The notes: generated by a model from the sequence alone, not told the origin. A stretch of DNA of 33,365 bases from an uncultured Clostridium sp. (GCA_948436025.1 CAOJHH010000014.1:1-33365); one strand, 5' to 3'; shown: positions 9,616-18,633, numbered from the stretch's first letter. A program made the numbers and translations.

Positions 9616-9770
9616 ATTTTACCCTCCTTTATTTATAATATAAATATTTTATACATTTTAACTGCATTTGTCTAGCAAATTTATTTGGAATTTACTCGAA
9701 TTTTATAGACATTTTTGTGCAAATTTTTTTACCATAACCTTAACAAATTTATGTTTATAAAATAATTAAA

Positions 9771-9808
9771 AAATAACCTATTTCCCATGACTGAAAAACA
9801 GGTTATTT
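9771..9808 (-). terminator. Terminator for the leftward decayed gene
   Basis: AAATAACCT (9771-9779) pairs with AGGTTATTT (9800-9808). In the minus direction it is followed by a T-rich tract (TTTTTTAATTATTTT). Confidence 0.55.
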
Positions 9809-9811
9809 TAG

Positions 9812-10241
9812 TTAGTTTTCTTTAATATATGTTACATTAAAATCTTTCTCAAAGAAATCCTTATAATCTTTTATATATTTAACATCTAAACTATAATCTA
9901 GTGGTATTAGATCACTAAATATACGATTTATAATATAATCTAAGTTGTTATTTCATTGCGGTATTCTTAGTGCAAAAGTAATATTTTTTATGTTAGTTCT
10001 TTCGATTTCTTGAGATAATCTAACGATTATGGTATTTTCATTTACAAGACAAATTGCATTTTCCTTGTTTACTTTTGTCTATTGAAACCAAATAAAGTTC
10101 GTTATCAATTCCAAATCCAGTAGTAAGTAATCTTTGCCCAAAAGCTAGCAAAGTAAAAAACACGATAAAAGCAATGGAATATTTAGACTTTTTTATAAAA
10201 TTGATAAAATTATTTTTTTCTTCTTTCATCATTATTGTCAA
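9812..10241 (-). pseudogene. Decayed gene with one N-terminal membrane helix
   Basis: The first 67 codons encode a charged start, one hydrophobic helix (YSIAFIVFFTLLAFGQRLL) and FGIDNELYLVSIDKSKQGK, then stop at 10038. The following sequence continues in the -1 frame as NAICLVNENTIIVRLSQEIE, reaches a TGA, then stays open (LDYIINRIFSDLIPLDYSLD) to a TAA at 9812. The gene thus has a one-base deletion in an A-run and a nonsense codon. The N-terminus recalls GtrII-like glucosyltransferase proteins, but most membrane segments are missing, so that link is weak. Neither lesion involves CGG, which marks it as true decay unlike the recoded genes. Confidence 0.5.
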
Positions 10242-10429
10242 CCATCCCTACATAATAATAAACTAATTCTAACATTTATTATACGGATAATCAAGCAATA
10301 TATACAAAATAATGGATATTGGTCAATAGCTAGTTCAAAATTAATGTGGAAATTTAATCCAAAAACCTATACAAATGATTCATTTCGGTATATAATAAAA
10401 ACGTGAAAATGGAATTTGGAGGTTTTAAG

Positions 10430-11932
10430 ATGAACTTAAAAGAAATATTAGTTGGGCTAGAAGGGATTAAGGCAAAAGGAAATATCGATGTAGAGATAAC
10501 AAATGTAGATTCAGATTCAAGAAATATAAAGGAAAATGGATTGTTTATTGCTATTCGTGGGTTTGAAGTAGATGGAAGCGATTACATAGAAGATGCGATT
10601 GCCAATGGAGCAAGTGTTGTTATGGTAGATGAAAATACAAAGGTAAAGGAATTAAATTTGCCAGAAAATGTAACACTTCTTATGGTGCCAGATACAAGAA
10701 TAGCACTTGCTGTTTGTGCTTGTAATTTTTATGACAATCCATCTAGAAAAATGAAATTAATAGGTGTAACAGGAACCAAAGGAAAAACCACTACTACTTT
10801 TATGATAAAGAAAATATTAGAAAAAGCAGGTCATAAAGTAGGATTAATTGGAACCATTGCCATTTATATAGGAGAGAAAAAAATAAAAGATAGTACGAGA
10901 ACAACACCAGAAAGTATCGAATTACAAAAAATATTCGCTAATATGGTAGAAGAAAACGTCGATGTGGTTGTCATGGAAGTATCTTCTCAAAGTCTAAAAT
11001 TAAACCGTGTTTATGGTTGCGATTTTGACATGGGAATTTTTACAAACTTTTCACATGAGCATATTAGCGAAAAAGAACACCCAGACATGGAAGATTACTT
11101 TAATTCCAAACTAAAATTATTTGATATGTGTAAAGTAGGATTTTTTAACGCAGACGACATTTATGCAGCAAAAGCAGGAAGAATGGTAAAAACGCCAGAA
11201 GTGACCACTTATGGAATTGATAATTTCTGCCATGTATTAGCAAAAGATATTACCATTACGAATTCCTATGTCGATTTCAAAGTAAAATTAGAAAACCGAA
11301 ATGAAAGAGTAAAAACCTGTATACCAGGTCGATTTAGCGTATACAATTCACTAGCAGCCATTTGTGTTGCCAAAAAAATGGGAGTAACGCCAGAACAAAT
11401 TAAAGAAGCATTAGTAGAAGTACGTGTACCAGGAAGAAGTGAATTAGTGGATAATAAACTTGGTTTTACCATTATGATTGATTATGCACACACTCCAGAA
11501 AGTTTAGAAAGCATATTACGTGCAGTTAAATCTTACACCAAAGGAAGAGTAATTTGTGTATTTGGTTGTGGAGGAGACCGTGATAAAATAAAAAGACCAT
11601 TAATGGGAGAAGTTTCAGGTAGAGTAGCAACCAATACCATTATTACGAGCGATAACCCAAGAACAGAAGATCCAGAAGAAATTGTAAAAGAGATTGAAGT
11701 TGGAATAAAAAAGACAACAGGTCAATATACATGTATAGTAGATAGAACAGAAGCAATCAAAGCAGCAATCAAAATGGCAGGACGAAATGACATTATTGTA
11801 CTTGCTGGAAAAGGGCATGAACCATACCAAGAAATAAACCATGAAACATTTCCATTTGATGAAAGAATCATTGTAAACGAAGTGATTGATGAACTAGAAG
11901 AAGAGAATGCCAAAAAGAAAAAGAAAAAATAA
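10430..11932 (+). CDS. murE: UDP-N-acetylmuramoyl-tripeptide synthetase, meso-DAP type
   Basis: MurE adds the third amino acid to UDP-MurNAc-L-Ala-D-Glu in the cytoplasm, using ATP. It has 500 residues, a normal length. The ATP loop is GVTGTKGKTTTTFM (about residues 109-122), followed by the TTPES substrate segment, the EVSSQSL motif and HEHISEHP-like FSHEHISEKEHPDMEDY. The specificity motif DNPR in TSDNPRTEDP indicates meso-diaminopimelate rather than lysine. ATG 10430 is chosen because GGAGG at 10418-10422 lies seven bases before it; a GTG at 10403 is in frame but has no site. A TATAAT at 10391-10396 may be the -10 box. It starts the murE-mraY-ftsW-murG group. The tail is lysine-rich (NAKKKKKK). 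No in-frame CGG. Confidence 0.95.
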   Translation: MNLKEILVGLEGIKAKGNIDVEITNVDSDSRNIKENGLFIAIRGFEVDGSDYIEDAIANGASVVMVDENTKVKELNLPENVTLLMVPDTRIALAVCACNFYDNPSRKMKLIGVTGTKGKTTTTFMIKKILEKAGHKVGLIGTIAIYIGEKKIKDSTRTTPESIELQKIFANMVEENVDVVVMEVSSQSLKLNRVYGCDFDMGIFTNFSHEHISEKEHPDMEDYFNSKLKLFDMCKVGFFNADDIYAAKAGRMVKTPEVTTYGIDNFCHVLAKDITITNSYVDFKVKLENRNERVKTCIPGRFSVYNSLAAICVAKKMGVTPEQIKEALVEVRVPGRSELVDNKLGFTIMIDYAHTPESLESILRAVKSYTKGRVICVFGCGGDRDKIKRPLMGEVSGRVATNTIITSDNPRTEDPEEIVKEIEVGIKKTTGQYTCIVDRTEAIKAAIKMAGRNDIIVLAGKGHEPYQEINHETFPFDERIIVNEVIDELEEENAKKKKKK

Positions 11933-11970
11933 GTAAGACAGCAATAACATTCAAATGAAGGGTGAGAAAA

Positions 11971-12952
11971 TTGGATTTTGGGATAAAAATATTACTACTG
12001 TCATTTTTTGTGACAGTAGTATTGGGAATTTTAATTGTTCCCATATTGAAAAAGTTAAAAGTGGGGCAGATTGAAAGAGAAGATGGACCTCAGTCACACT
12101 TAACCAAACAAGGAACACCAACCATGGGTGGCATTATTATTGCTCTTGCCATTATGATATTAATTGTCTTTGTTTTTGTGAGTTATTATGCGAAAAAAGA
12201 TATTGAACTTGCTAAAAGATTAATTCCACTTGCGATTATATCGATTGGATTTGGTGTCATTGGATTAATTGATGATGCGAAAAAATTAATTTTTAAAAAT
12301 ACAAAAGGATTAAAACCTGCCTATAAAATGATTGGTTTACTAACCATTGCAGTAACATATGTTATTTATTTAATTAAAATTATCGATTTAGGATGTGACA
12401 CATTTATACCAATTGTTAAAATATATATTACGTTACCAATTTGGCTGTATATTCCATTTGCGATTTTTGTTATTTTAGCAACAACAAATGCCATCAATTT
12501 AACCGATGGTGTAGATGGTTTATGTCCAACCATATCAGCTGTGGTTATTACCTGTTTAACGGTAATTGCTATTATTTTTGATGTAAAAGAAGTGGTTGTA
12601 TTTGGAACCATTGTAATTGGAATTTGTCTAGGGTTCTTAATTTTTAACATGCATCCAGCCAAAATTTTTATGGGAGATACTGGTTCATTATTATTACGGA
12701 GGGGTTATTGTAGCAATGGCATTATACTTAAAAATGCCACTCATTATCATCATTATTGCGTTCATTCCAGTATTAGAAACCTTATCCGTTATTATGCAGG
12801 TACTCTACTTTAAGAAAACAGGAAATCGATTTTTCAAAATGGCACCATTACATCATCATTTTGAATTATCGGGTTGGGGAGAAAACAAGGTAGTATCGGT
12901 ATTTACCATTATTACCTTAATACTATGTGTAATAGCACTATTTTGCATATAA
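11971..12952 (+). CDS. mraY: Phospho-N-acetylmuramoyl-pentapeptide transferase, read through one CGGA +1 site
   Basis: MraY moves phospho-MurNAc-pentapeptide onto undecaprenyl phosphate to make lipid I at the inner membrane face. With C12697 skipped the protein has 326 residues and about ten membrane helices, as in the family. Motifs in order are [50 protein letters not shown] and the cytoplasmic [15 protein letters not shown]. Unshifted translation ends at 12813 right after the GDTGS motif and loses the essential HHH region, so the shift is needed for function. TTG 11971 is preferred as start because GAAGGGTGAG precedes it; a GTG at 11962 is the alternative. The genes on either side are 20-40 bases away. 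Confidence 0.9.
12697..12700 (+). other. CGGA +1 recoding site 4 (MraY Gly243)
   Basis: The reading is TTA TTA CGG AGG GGT. Skipping C12697 gives TTA TTA GGA GGG GTT ATT GTA, restoring [20 protein letters not shown]. The double glycine after GDTGS is conserved in MraY. Confidence 0.9.
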
Positions 12953-12972
12953 AATAAGAGAAAGGAGAGAAT

Positions 12973-14104
12973 ATGGCACGAGTTCAAACAAACAAAAAAC
13001 CATTTGATTTTATCCTATTTATTACGGTGCTTATTTTACTTGCGATGGGAATTATTATGGTATTATCGGCAAGCTCTCCTACCGCACTTGCAGAAAGTGG
13101 AAATAGTTATGCCTATGTTTCAAGGCAAGCGGTATTTGCAGTGCTTGGAATTGGTTGTATGATATTTATTTCGACCTTAGACTATCATGATTATGAAAAA
13201 TTTGCACGTATTGCCTACATTGGCTCAATTATTGTATTAGCACTGGTTCCACTACTGGGCTCTTCAGCAAAAGGAGCAACAAGATGGCTAGAAATAGGAG
13301 GAATTCGTTTCCAGCCATCTGAGGTAGCGAAAATTGCATTAATCATCTTTTATGCTTCTTGGCTTACCAAAAACAAAGAACATTTGAAAGATTTAAAACA
13401 AGGTTTTATAAAATCTTTTGTCTATATTGTACCAATTGCCATTATATTGGCTGTTTTTCAAGACCACTTAAGTGTTACCATTATCATTATAGCAGTAGTA
13501 GCCATCATGATGTTAATGGCAGGCTGTAAGATGAAACATTTCTTAACCCTAGGAACATTAGGAGGAATTGTGGGAGCAGGAGGATTGTTTGCACTTGCTA
13601 AATTTACCGAAAAAGGAGCATACCGTATTTCCAGAATTACCACATTCCTAAATCCTTGGGAGTATAAAACAGATGAAGGCTGGCAAATTATTCAAAGTTT
13701 ATATGCCATTGGGTCAGGCGGTATTTTTGGAGTAGGATTAGGAGAAAGTAAACAAAAATACTTATACATACCAGAACCACATAATGATTTCATCTTTTCT
13801 GTATTAGCAGAAGAATTAGGATTTATCGGTTGTGCGGTAGTAATTATCCTTTTTGCTGTTTTTATATGGAGAGGACTACTAATCGCAATGAAAGCACCAG
13901 ATATGTTTGGAAGCTTAGTAGCAGTAGGAATTACATCATTAATTGGATTACAAGCTATTATGAACATAGCGGTTGTAACATCCTCTATGCCAAACACAGG
14001 AATACCATTACCGTTTTTCAGTTATGGAGGAACCTCGCTAGTTATTCTACTATGCTCTGTCCGGCATTTTATTAAACATATCCAGAAAATGTAAAAATGT
14101 ATAG
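12973..14104 (+). CDS. ftsW: SEDS glycosyltransferase FtsW/SpoVE, read through one CGGC +1 site
   Basis: FtsW polymerises lipid II at the division site together with a class B PBP such as the one at 3366. The protein has 376 residues with about ten membrane helices. Signatures are MVLSASSPTALAESGNSY, GATRWLEIGGIRFQPSEVAK, GEPHNDFIF-like YIPEPHNDFIFSVLAEELGF, and GIPLPFFSYGGTSL. The +1 site at 14062 lies near the end: unshifted translation gives a charged tail RHFIKHIQKM, while the shift gives GILLNISRKCKNV, matching the conserved GxLLNISR ending of the family. ATG 12973 follows GAAAGGAGAG. SpoVE is the sporulation paralogue and cannot be excluded. Confidence 0.9.
14062..14065 (+). other. CGGC +1 recoding site 5 (FtsW Gly364)
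   Basis: The reading is TCT GTC CGG CAT. Skipping one C gives GTC GGC ATT TTA TTA AAC ATA TCC AGA, that is VGILLNISR, the family's C-terminal signature. The glycine codon here is GGC. The site could also be written as one extra base in a CC pair. Confidence 0.8.
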
Positions 14105-14114
14105 AACCAGAACC

Positions 14115-14162
14115 CTTAAGGAGCCTGTCGGCGACAGCCCCCTTAAGTAAAGGGGCCTTTTT
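14115..14162 (+). promoter_or_regulatory. GC-rich element with two alternative hairpins before murG
   Basis: CTTAAGG (14115-14121) and CCTTAAG (14141-14147) enclose CTGTC-GGC-GACAG (14125-14137), forming one long hairpin. The overlapping CCCCTT (14139-14144) and AAGGGG (14150-14155) form a second, followed by TTTTT, which looks like a terminator. The two structures compete for 14139-14147. The element is far richer in G+C than its surroundings and resembles a dispersed repeat. Confidence 0.55.
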
Positions 14163-14187
14163 CAATAGGTTAAAGGAGGAAGAAAGA

Positions 14188-15297
14188 ATGAGAGTTATGA
14201 TTGCAGCAGCGGGAACGGCTGGACATATTAATCCAGGGCTTGCCATTGCTAATAAAATAAAAAAAGAAAGCCCAAGTTCGGAAATCCTGTTTTTAGGAAC
14301 CGATAGGGGATTAGAAAAGGATTTAGTACTAAGAGCAGGTTTTAGTTTAGAAACCATAGAAGCTTACGGTTTGAGCAAAAAAATCAGTTTTCAGAGTTTA
14401 AAAAACAATCTAAAAACCCTAAAAGGAATTGGAGAAGCTAAAAAAATTGTAAAAGAATTTAAACCAGATATTGTCATTGGAACAGGTGGGTATATTTGTG
14501 GAGCGGCTATCTTAGCCGCCAAAAAATACCGCATTCCCACCATGTTACACGAAAGCAATGCGTTTCCGGGAAAAGCGGTAAAAATGCTAGCCAAAAAAGT
14601 AGATACCATATTAATCAGTTTTGAAGAAGCAAGAAAAGAACTAATACAGGCAAATCATATTGTATTAACGGGAACACCAACTAAAATAAAAAACTTACAT
14701 TTAAACAAGGCACAAAAACAAGAAGTTTTAACAAGATTAGGACTAAAATCCGATAAACCAGTATTACTAATTTTTGGAGGAAGTCAAGGAGCAAAAGCAA
14801 TTAATGATGCCGTAACAGGATTAATTAATCAAAACTTAAACAAAGACTATCAAATTATGTGGGCACCGGGACCTTTGCAATTTAACTTAGTAAAACAAAG
14901 AATCAAAAACTTATCCAAACAAAAAGACCTAAAATTGGTTCCATACATTTATAATATGGAAGAAGTATTAAACAGTGTGGATTTAGTACTTGCCAGAAGT
15001 GGTGCTATGACCATAACCGAAATGGCAATTACAAGAAAACCTGCCATATTTGTACCATTACCAAATGTAAGCAACAACCACCAAGAATACAATGCAAAAG
15101 TATTACAAAACGTAGAAGCAGCTAGAATTATTTTAAACAAAGACCTAACACCAGAGGTGTTAAGTAAAGAAATAAACGATATGATAAAAGACCCACAAAA
15201 ATTAGTAAACATGGGGCAAAACGCAGGAAAAATCGCCATAGAAAATGTCGAAGATAAAATCTATAAAGAAATTGAGAAATTATTACAAAAAACATAA
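14188..15297 (+). CDS. murG: UDP-GlcNAc:undecaprenyl-PP-MurNAc-pentapeptide GlcNAc transferase
   Basis: MurG converts lipid I to lipid II on the cytoplasmic membrane face. It has 369 residues, a GT-B fold of normal length. The N-terminal loop is AAAGTAGHINPGLAIA, followed by GTGGYICGAA and the HESNAFPGK segment. The second domain holds LLIFGGSQGAKAIND and the donor-binding LVLARSGAMTITEMA, then PLPNVSNNHQEYNA. ATG 14188 has a strong AAAGGAGGAAGAA site. It is the last gene of the wall group and ends with its own terminator. No in-frame CGG. Confidence 0.95.
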   Translation: MRVMIAAAGTAGHINPGLAIANKIKKESPSSEILFLGTDRGLEKDLVLRAGFSLETIEAYGLSKKISFQSLKNNLKTLKGIGEAKKIVKEFKPDIVIGTGGYICGAAILAAKKYRIPTMLHESNAFPGKAVKMLAKKVDTILISFEEARKELIQANHIVLTGTPTKIKNLHLNKAQKQEVLTRLGLKSDKPVLLIFGGSQGAKAINDAVTGLINQNLNKDYQIMWAPGPLQFNLVKQRIKNLSKQKDLKLVPYIYNMEEVLNSVDLVLARSGAMTITEMAITRKPAIFVPLPNVSNNHQEYNAKVLQNVEAARIILNKDLTPEVLSKEINDMIKDPQKLVNMGQNAGKIAIENVEDKIYKEIEKLLQKT

Positions 15298-15354
15298 ATT
15301 ATTTCAAATACATTGCACAAATATGTTTTTTTCATAACAAACCAAAAAAATAGC

Positions 15355-15383
15355 ACACATTTGATAAAAATGTGTCTTTTTTT
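15355..15383 (+). terminator. Terminator of murG
   Basis: ACACATTT (15355-15362) and AAATGTGT (15368-15375) form a stem with a five-base loop, followed by CTTTTTTT. Confidence 0.8.
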
Positions 15384-15427
15384 GAAATAAAATGTAAATA
15401 AATGTAAAATCTTGCGATGAAAAAAGC

Positions 15428-15456
15428 TTGCCTAATAGATGAAAATGCGATATAGT
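15428..15456 (+). promoter_or_regulatory. Promoter for the 15480 gene
   Basis: TTGCCT at 15428-15433, 17 bases, then TATAGT at 15451-15456, placed 23 bases before the ATG. Confidence 0.5.
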
Positions 15457-15479
15457 TTGTCCTTGGGAGGAGATTACAA

Positions 15480-15797
15480 ATGAAAACTTTTTATGGGGGA
15501 ACCTATATTGGAAAAGAAATATTAGCAAGGAACCATATTTATCATCCAGTGAGATTAGAATACTACAAAATCGAAACCGAAGAAAACATCGGTACCTTTT
15601 ATGGCATAGAAGTAGTAAAAACAGAATACAAAACAGAAGAGCCAGAAGTAGAAACAAATAAGGTAGAACATGTTACAATGGAAGAAACCGAAATTGAAAG
15701 CATGTTGGAAAAATTTAAACAAGGAACGGTTATGCCAAATGTATTAGAAGAAATGGTAGAAGAACAGTTCGCAAAAAAAGAAGAGTTATGTTGCTAA
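15480..15797 (+). CDS. Small acidic protein of unknown function, possibly DUF6514-like
   Basis: 105 residues. The N-terminal half is basic and mixed (KTFYGGTYIGKEILARNHIY). The centre has FYGIEVVKTEYKTEEPEVE. The C-terminal half is strongly acidic and predicted helical, ending EELCC with two cysteines. The YGIEVxK core recalls DUF6514 proteins of Clostridia, a weak assignment from memory. There is a good GGGAGGAG ribosome site, its own promoter and a strong terminator. No membrane segment is seen. Confidence 0.6.
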   Translation: MKTFYGGTYIGKEILARNHIYHPVRLEYYKIETEENIGTFYGIEVVKTEYKTEEPEVETNKVEHVTMEETEIESMLEKFKQGTVMPNVLEEMVEEQFAKKEELCC

Positions 15798-15815
15798 AAC
15801 ATAACTCTTCTTTTT
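15779..15815. terminator. Bidirectional terminator between convergent genes
   Basis: AGAAGAGTTATGTT (15779-15792) pairs with AACATAACTCTTCT (15798-15811). A T-run follows on the plus strand and an A-run precedes it, so it works both ways. It overlaps the end of the 15480 gene and sits before the stop of the convergent nuclease gene. Confidence 0.85.
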
Positions 15816-15820
15816 GAGGT

Positions 15821-16792
15821 TTAAGTTAGTTTTGTATGTAAATGCAATTCTTTTAATTCTTCCATTGTTAAACCAGTAATTTGTTTAATAAGTTTCAAAT
15901 CCAATCCAATTTTTAGTAATTTAATAGCAGTTTCATGCTTATTTTTTAAAATGCCTTGTTCAATACCTTGCTCCATGCCTTGTTTCAAGCCTTGCTCTAA
16001 ACCTTCCTCCAATCCTTGCTTCATTCCTAGCTCTTGTCCTTTTTCCAATCCATGTCTCATACCATTTTTAAACCCATTATTTGTAGCGGTATTATATTCA
16101 TAAATGGCTTTCTCTCGCCATTCTGCAAGTCTTTGCAATTTTTCATCTTCACTTAAAGTTTGTAATTTCTCATTTGCCTTTTTTAATTCTTTATTCTTTT
16201 CCATTTTCTTCATCACCCTTTCCGATTTGGGATTATCTAAAAAGGATAACCAATCTAGTAAGGTATCACTATCATTAGAAATTCCAACAATCTTTGGTAA
16301 TTCTATTATATGAAATTCTAGCTTTTTTGTCAATATGATTTTGCGATATTTTTCTTCGATAATTTTCCAAGAGGTATGATAATCTAATGTTTCCAATCCC
16401 CTTACACAAAAGTCGGTAATCAAAATAACAATGGTTTTTTTGAGATTATCATACGACTGCCCAGCTTTAATCTGTTTGGTATACACTCGTCCCCAATAGT
16501 ATAAAATTCGTTCTTTTACTTCTTCCTGACCTGCAACTTGCATTTCAATATTGCAATACTCACCATCGTTAATGGTAGCAATAATGTCAAGTACCCCTAA
16601 CTTGTCTTCTGGATAATCCCTTCGTAAAACAACATTTTTACTTAAATCAATACGATTAATCTTTTGTTCTAAAATGGCTTCTAAAAAATTGGTTGTAATC
16701 GTTTCACTTCCTATTTCTCCAAACAAAGCTTGAAAAACAACATCTAATTTAGGAGAAAGAAGAGAAGTTTCCTCTTGTAAAACATGTGACAT
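15821..16792 (-). CDS. Rpn-family recombination-promoting nuclease / PD-(D/E)XK transposase-like protein
   Basis: 323 residues from the ATG at 16792, chosen because AGAAAGGAT lies just before it; an upstream in-frame ATG at 16837 has no site. The N-terminus (LLSPKLDVVFQALFGEIGSE) and GVLDIIATINDGEYCNIEMQ are typical of Rpn/PDDEXK_2 proteins, and the D...E-x-Q residues form the PD-(D/E)XK-like core. The C-terminus has a run of glycine/glutamine repeats (EEGLEQGLKQGMEQGIEQGI) as often found in this family. Rpn proteins are DNA endonucleases linked to horizontal gene movement and phage response. It stands alone; no terminal inverted repeats were seen. Confidence 0.85.
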   Translation of the reverse strand: MSHVLQEETSLLSPKLDVVFQALFGEIGSETITTNFLEAILEQKINRIDLSKNVVLRRDYPEDKLGVLDIIATINDGEYCNIEMQVAGQEEVKERILYYWGRVYTKQIKAGQSYDNLKKTIVILITDFCVRGLETLDYHTSWKIIEEKYRKIILTKKLEFHIIELPKIVGISNDSDTLLDWLSFLDNPKSERVMKKMEKNKELKKANEKLQTLSEDEKLQRLAEWREKAIYEYNTATNNGFKNGMRHGLEKGQELGMKQGLEEGLEQGLKQGMEQGIEQGILKNKHETAIKLLKIGLDLKLIKQITGLTMEELKELHLHTKLT

Positions 16793-17142
16793 AAAAAAAT
16801 CCTTTCTAAATCTTGCAGAATAGCAAAATTTGAACAAAAATTTACACAGAGGTTTTTAAGTGTATTGTAAAAACAATATAAAAAATAAAAACTTATAAAA
16901 ATAAATTCATTTTATTTCGGAAAATAGCAAGACCTAATTTCTTGAATAAAAAACTTTGATATTTAATGCTTTAATAGAATAAATAAAAATACACTTTAAA
17001 CATGTGCATAAAAATATTAAACCATAAAAAAGTAGAAAAGTAAACAAAAACATTTCGACAAAATTTGATAAAATAAGAGCATATGGTTGGTTGAATGAAA
17101 ACAATTATGTAAAAAGATAATACTTAAAAATCAATTGTTTTA
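16793..17142. other. AT-rich intergenic region between divergent genes
   Basis: About 350 bases, very A+T rich. It must carry the leftward nuclease promoter and leads into the rightward promoter at 17143. I see no gene, repeat or clear hairpin in it. Confidence 0.5.
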
Positions 17143-17171
17143 TTGCTTTGTAGAAAGAGTATCGATATAAT
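17143..17171 (+). promoter_or_regulatory. Promoter for the pilin/FGE-like gene
   Basis: TTGCTT at 17143-17148, 17 bases, then TATAAT at 17166-17171. Transcription from it starts after 17175, which rules out the upstream in-frame ATGs and supports ATG 17200. Confidence 0.6.
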
Positions 17172-17199
17172 GAGAAAAAAGAAAAGGAGCAAAAGAAGA

Positions 17200-18397
17200 A
17201 TGAAAAGAAAAAACAAGGGAATTACATTAGTCGCTTTGGTGATTACGATTATTATTTTATTAATCTTGGCAGGAATAACTATTAACCTAACAGTAGGAAC
17301 AAGAGGAATTTTAACAAGAGCACAGGAAGCAGGAAAAAACTATCAGGAAGCAGCTAAAAGAGAAGATGAAGAACTAGCTAAACTATGGGATGAGGCAGAA
17401 AATATTTTGAAAGGAACGGGTAGTAGTAATAGTGAAGCAACGGGAGGAAGTGCAGGAGATGGTGGACAAGATCCAGTTAATCCAGGGGGAGATGATAAGC
17501 CAATAATACCACCATTTGGTACGGTTACAAAAACAGAGGATAATGTAAAGTATATAGCTGATGGAGAAGGTAATACAATACCAGTACCAGAAGGATTTGA
17601 ACCAATAAAAACAGAAGAACAGGGAACGAAGGATACAGGCTTTGTTGTAGTTGATGAAAACAAAAATGAATTTGTATGGATCCCTGTTAATGATATTAGT
17701 GAGTATACAAGGATAGCATTTTTAGAATCAGAGCCAGGAACAAGGATAGATTCATTAACTAATAGTCTAATGATAGAGTGGCCTAAAGCGAGTAATTTTT
17801 ATTTTACTGAAGCACTTCCAGAAGATGAAAAAAATAGTATTGAAAAATATAAAGGATATTACATAGGAAGATATGAAGCTGGAATTGTAGGCTATAATGC
17901 AAGTATAACTACAAAAAACGTTAATAAATTAAAAGAGTGGACAGGATATACAAATGGGACTTTAGTAGTACAAAAAGGAAAACAAGTATGGAATTATATT
18001 ACAAGAAATCAAGCTCAAATAGAAGCTGAAAGGTTATACCCAAAAGCAAATGAAAATAAAGTAATAAGTAAGCTATGCAGTGGATATGCTTGGGATACAG
18101 CATTGAATTTTATTGCTAAGAAATATCCTAACTATCCAAAAGAGGGAAGATTAAATCAGTCAAGCAATAAAACTACAGGACAGTGGCAACCTGCGAATAA
18201 TATTTATGATATGGGAGAAAATGTATATGAGTGGTGTACAGAAAGTTGTAACTATAGAGATGCAAGCAGTGTGCTAAGAGGAGGATACATGTCTCGGGGG
18301 ACAAAGGTATAATATGTCAGGAGCACGTGGTGGCAATGATGGGGCAACAGGTGCAACGGAAATTGGTGGATTTCGTGTGACACTATATATTAAATGA
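17200..18397 (+). CDS. Pilin-like N-terminus with formylglycine-generating-enzyme-like C-terminus, read through one CGGG +1 site
   Basis: 398 residues with C18295 skipped. The N-terminus is MKRKNKGITLVALVITIIIL and onward: a basic leader, then a glycine and a 21-residue hydrophobic helix as in type IV prepilins, but without the usual glutamate at +5. A low-complexity glycine/serine/proline linker follows (about 75-105). The C-terminal 250 residues resemble the SUMF1/FGE-sulfatase fold: FVWIPVNDISEYTR, GYYIGRYEAGI, GYAWDTALNFI, NIYDMGENVYEWCTE, VLRGGYMSGGQRYNMSGARG and GGFRVTLYIK. The family includes C-type-lectin-like binding proteins as well as enzymes, so catalysis is not shown. Unshifted translation ends at 18312 and loses the GFRV ending. 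AAGGAG at 17184 supports ATG 17200. Confidence 0.75.
18295..18298 (+). other. CGGG +1 recoding site 6 (pilin/FGE-like Gly366)
   Basis: The reading is ATG TCT CGG GGG ACA, then a TAA at 18310-18312. Skipping C18295 gives TCT GGG GGA CAA AGG TAT AAT ATG and leads to the family ending GGFRVTLYIK and a TGA at 18395. The glycine codon here is GGG. Confidence 0.85.
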
Positions 18398-18568
18398 AAG
18401 TTATCTAAAAAATATAAAGGGTTTGTAATGCTATATATTTAAATGGTAGTATTAGAGACTCCTTTTTGTTAAGTAGTAAAGAAAACATACAAAAGGTAAA
18501 GAAATTATTACAATGCAAATAATGAGGAAATTTGTATAGTTTTTTCATAACTTTTTTCATAAAATCAC

Positions 18569-18597
18569 TTGCAAAATGCAATAATATGGACTATGAT
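18569..18597 (+). promoter_or_regulatory. Promoter for topA
   Basis: TTGCAA at 18569-18574, 17 bases, then TATGAT at 18592-18597. It lies 37 bases before the ATG at 18634. Confidence 0.6.
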
Positions 18598-18633
18598 ATA
18601 AAAATAACAATAGGGAACAAGAAGGAGGAAACA

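Noticed and set aside
10403-10429. GTG start for murE at 10403
   Set aside because: It lies only just past the likely -10 box and has no ribosome site; GGAGG at 10418 fits ATG 10430.
15821-16792. Insertion sequence around the Rpn-type protein
   Set aside because: No inverted ends or target duplication were found; Rpn genes usually stand alone.
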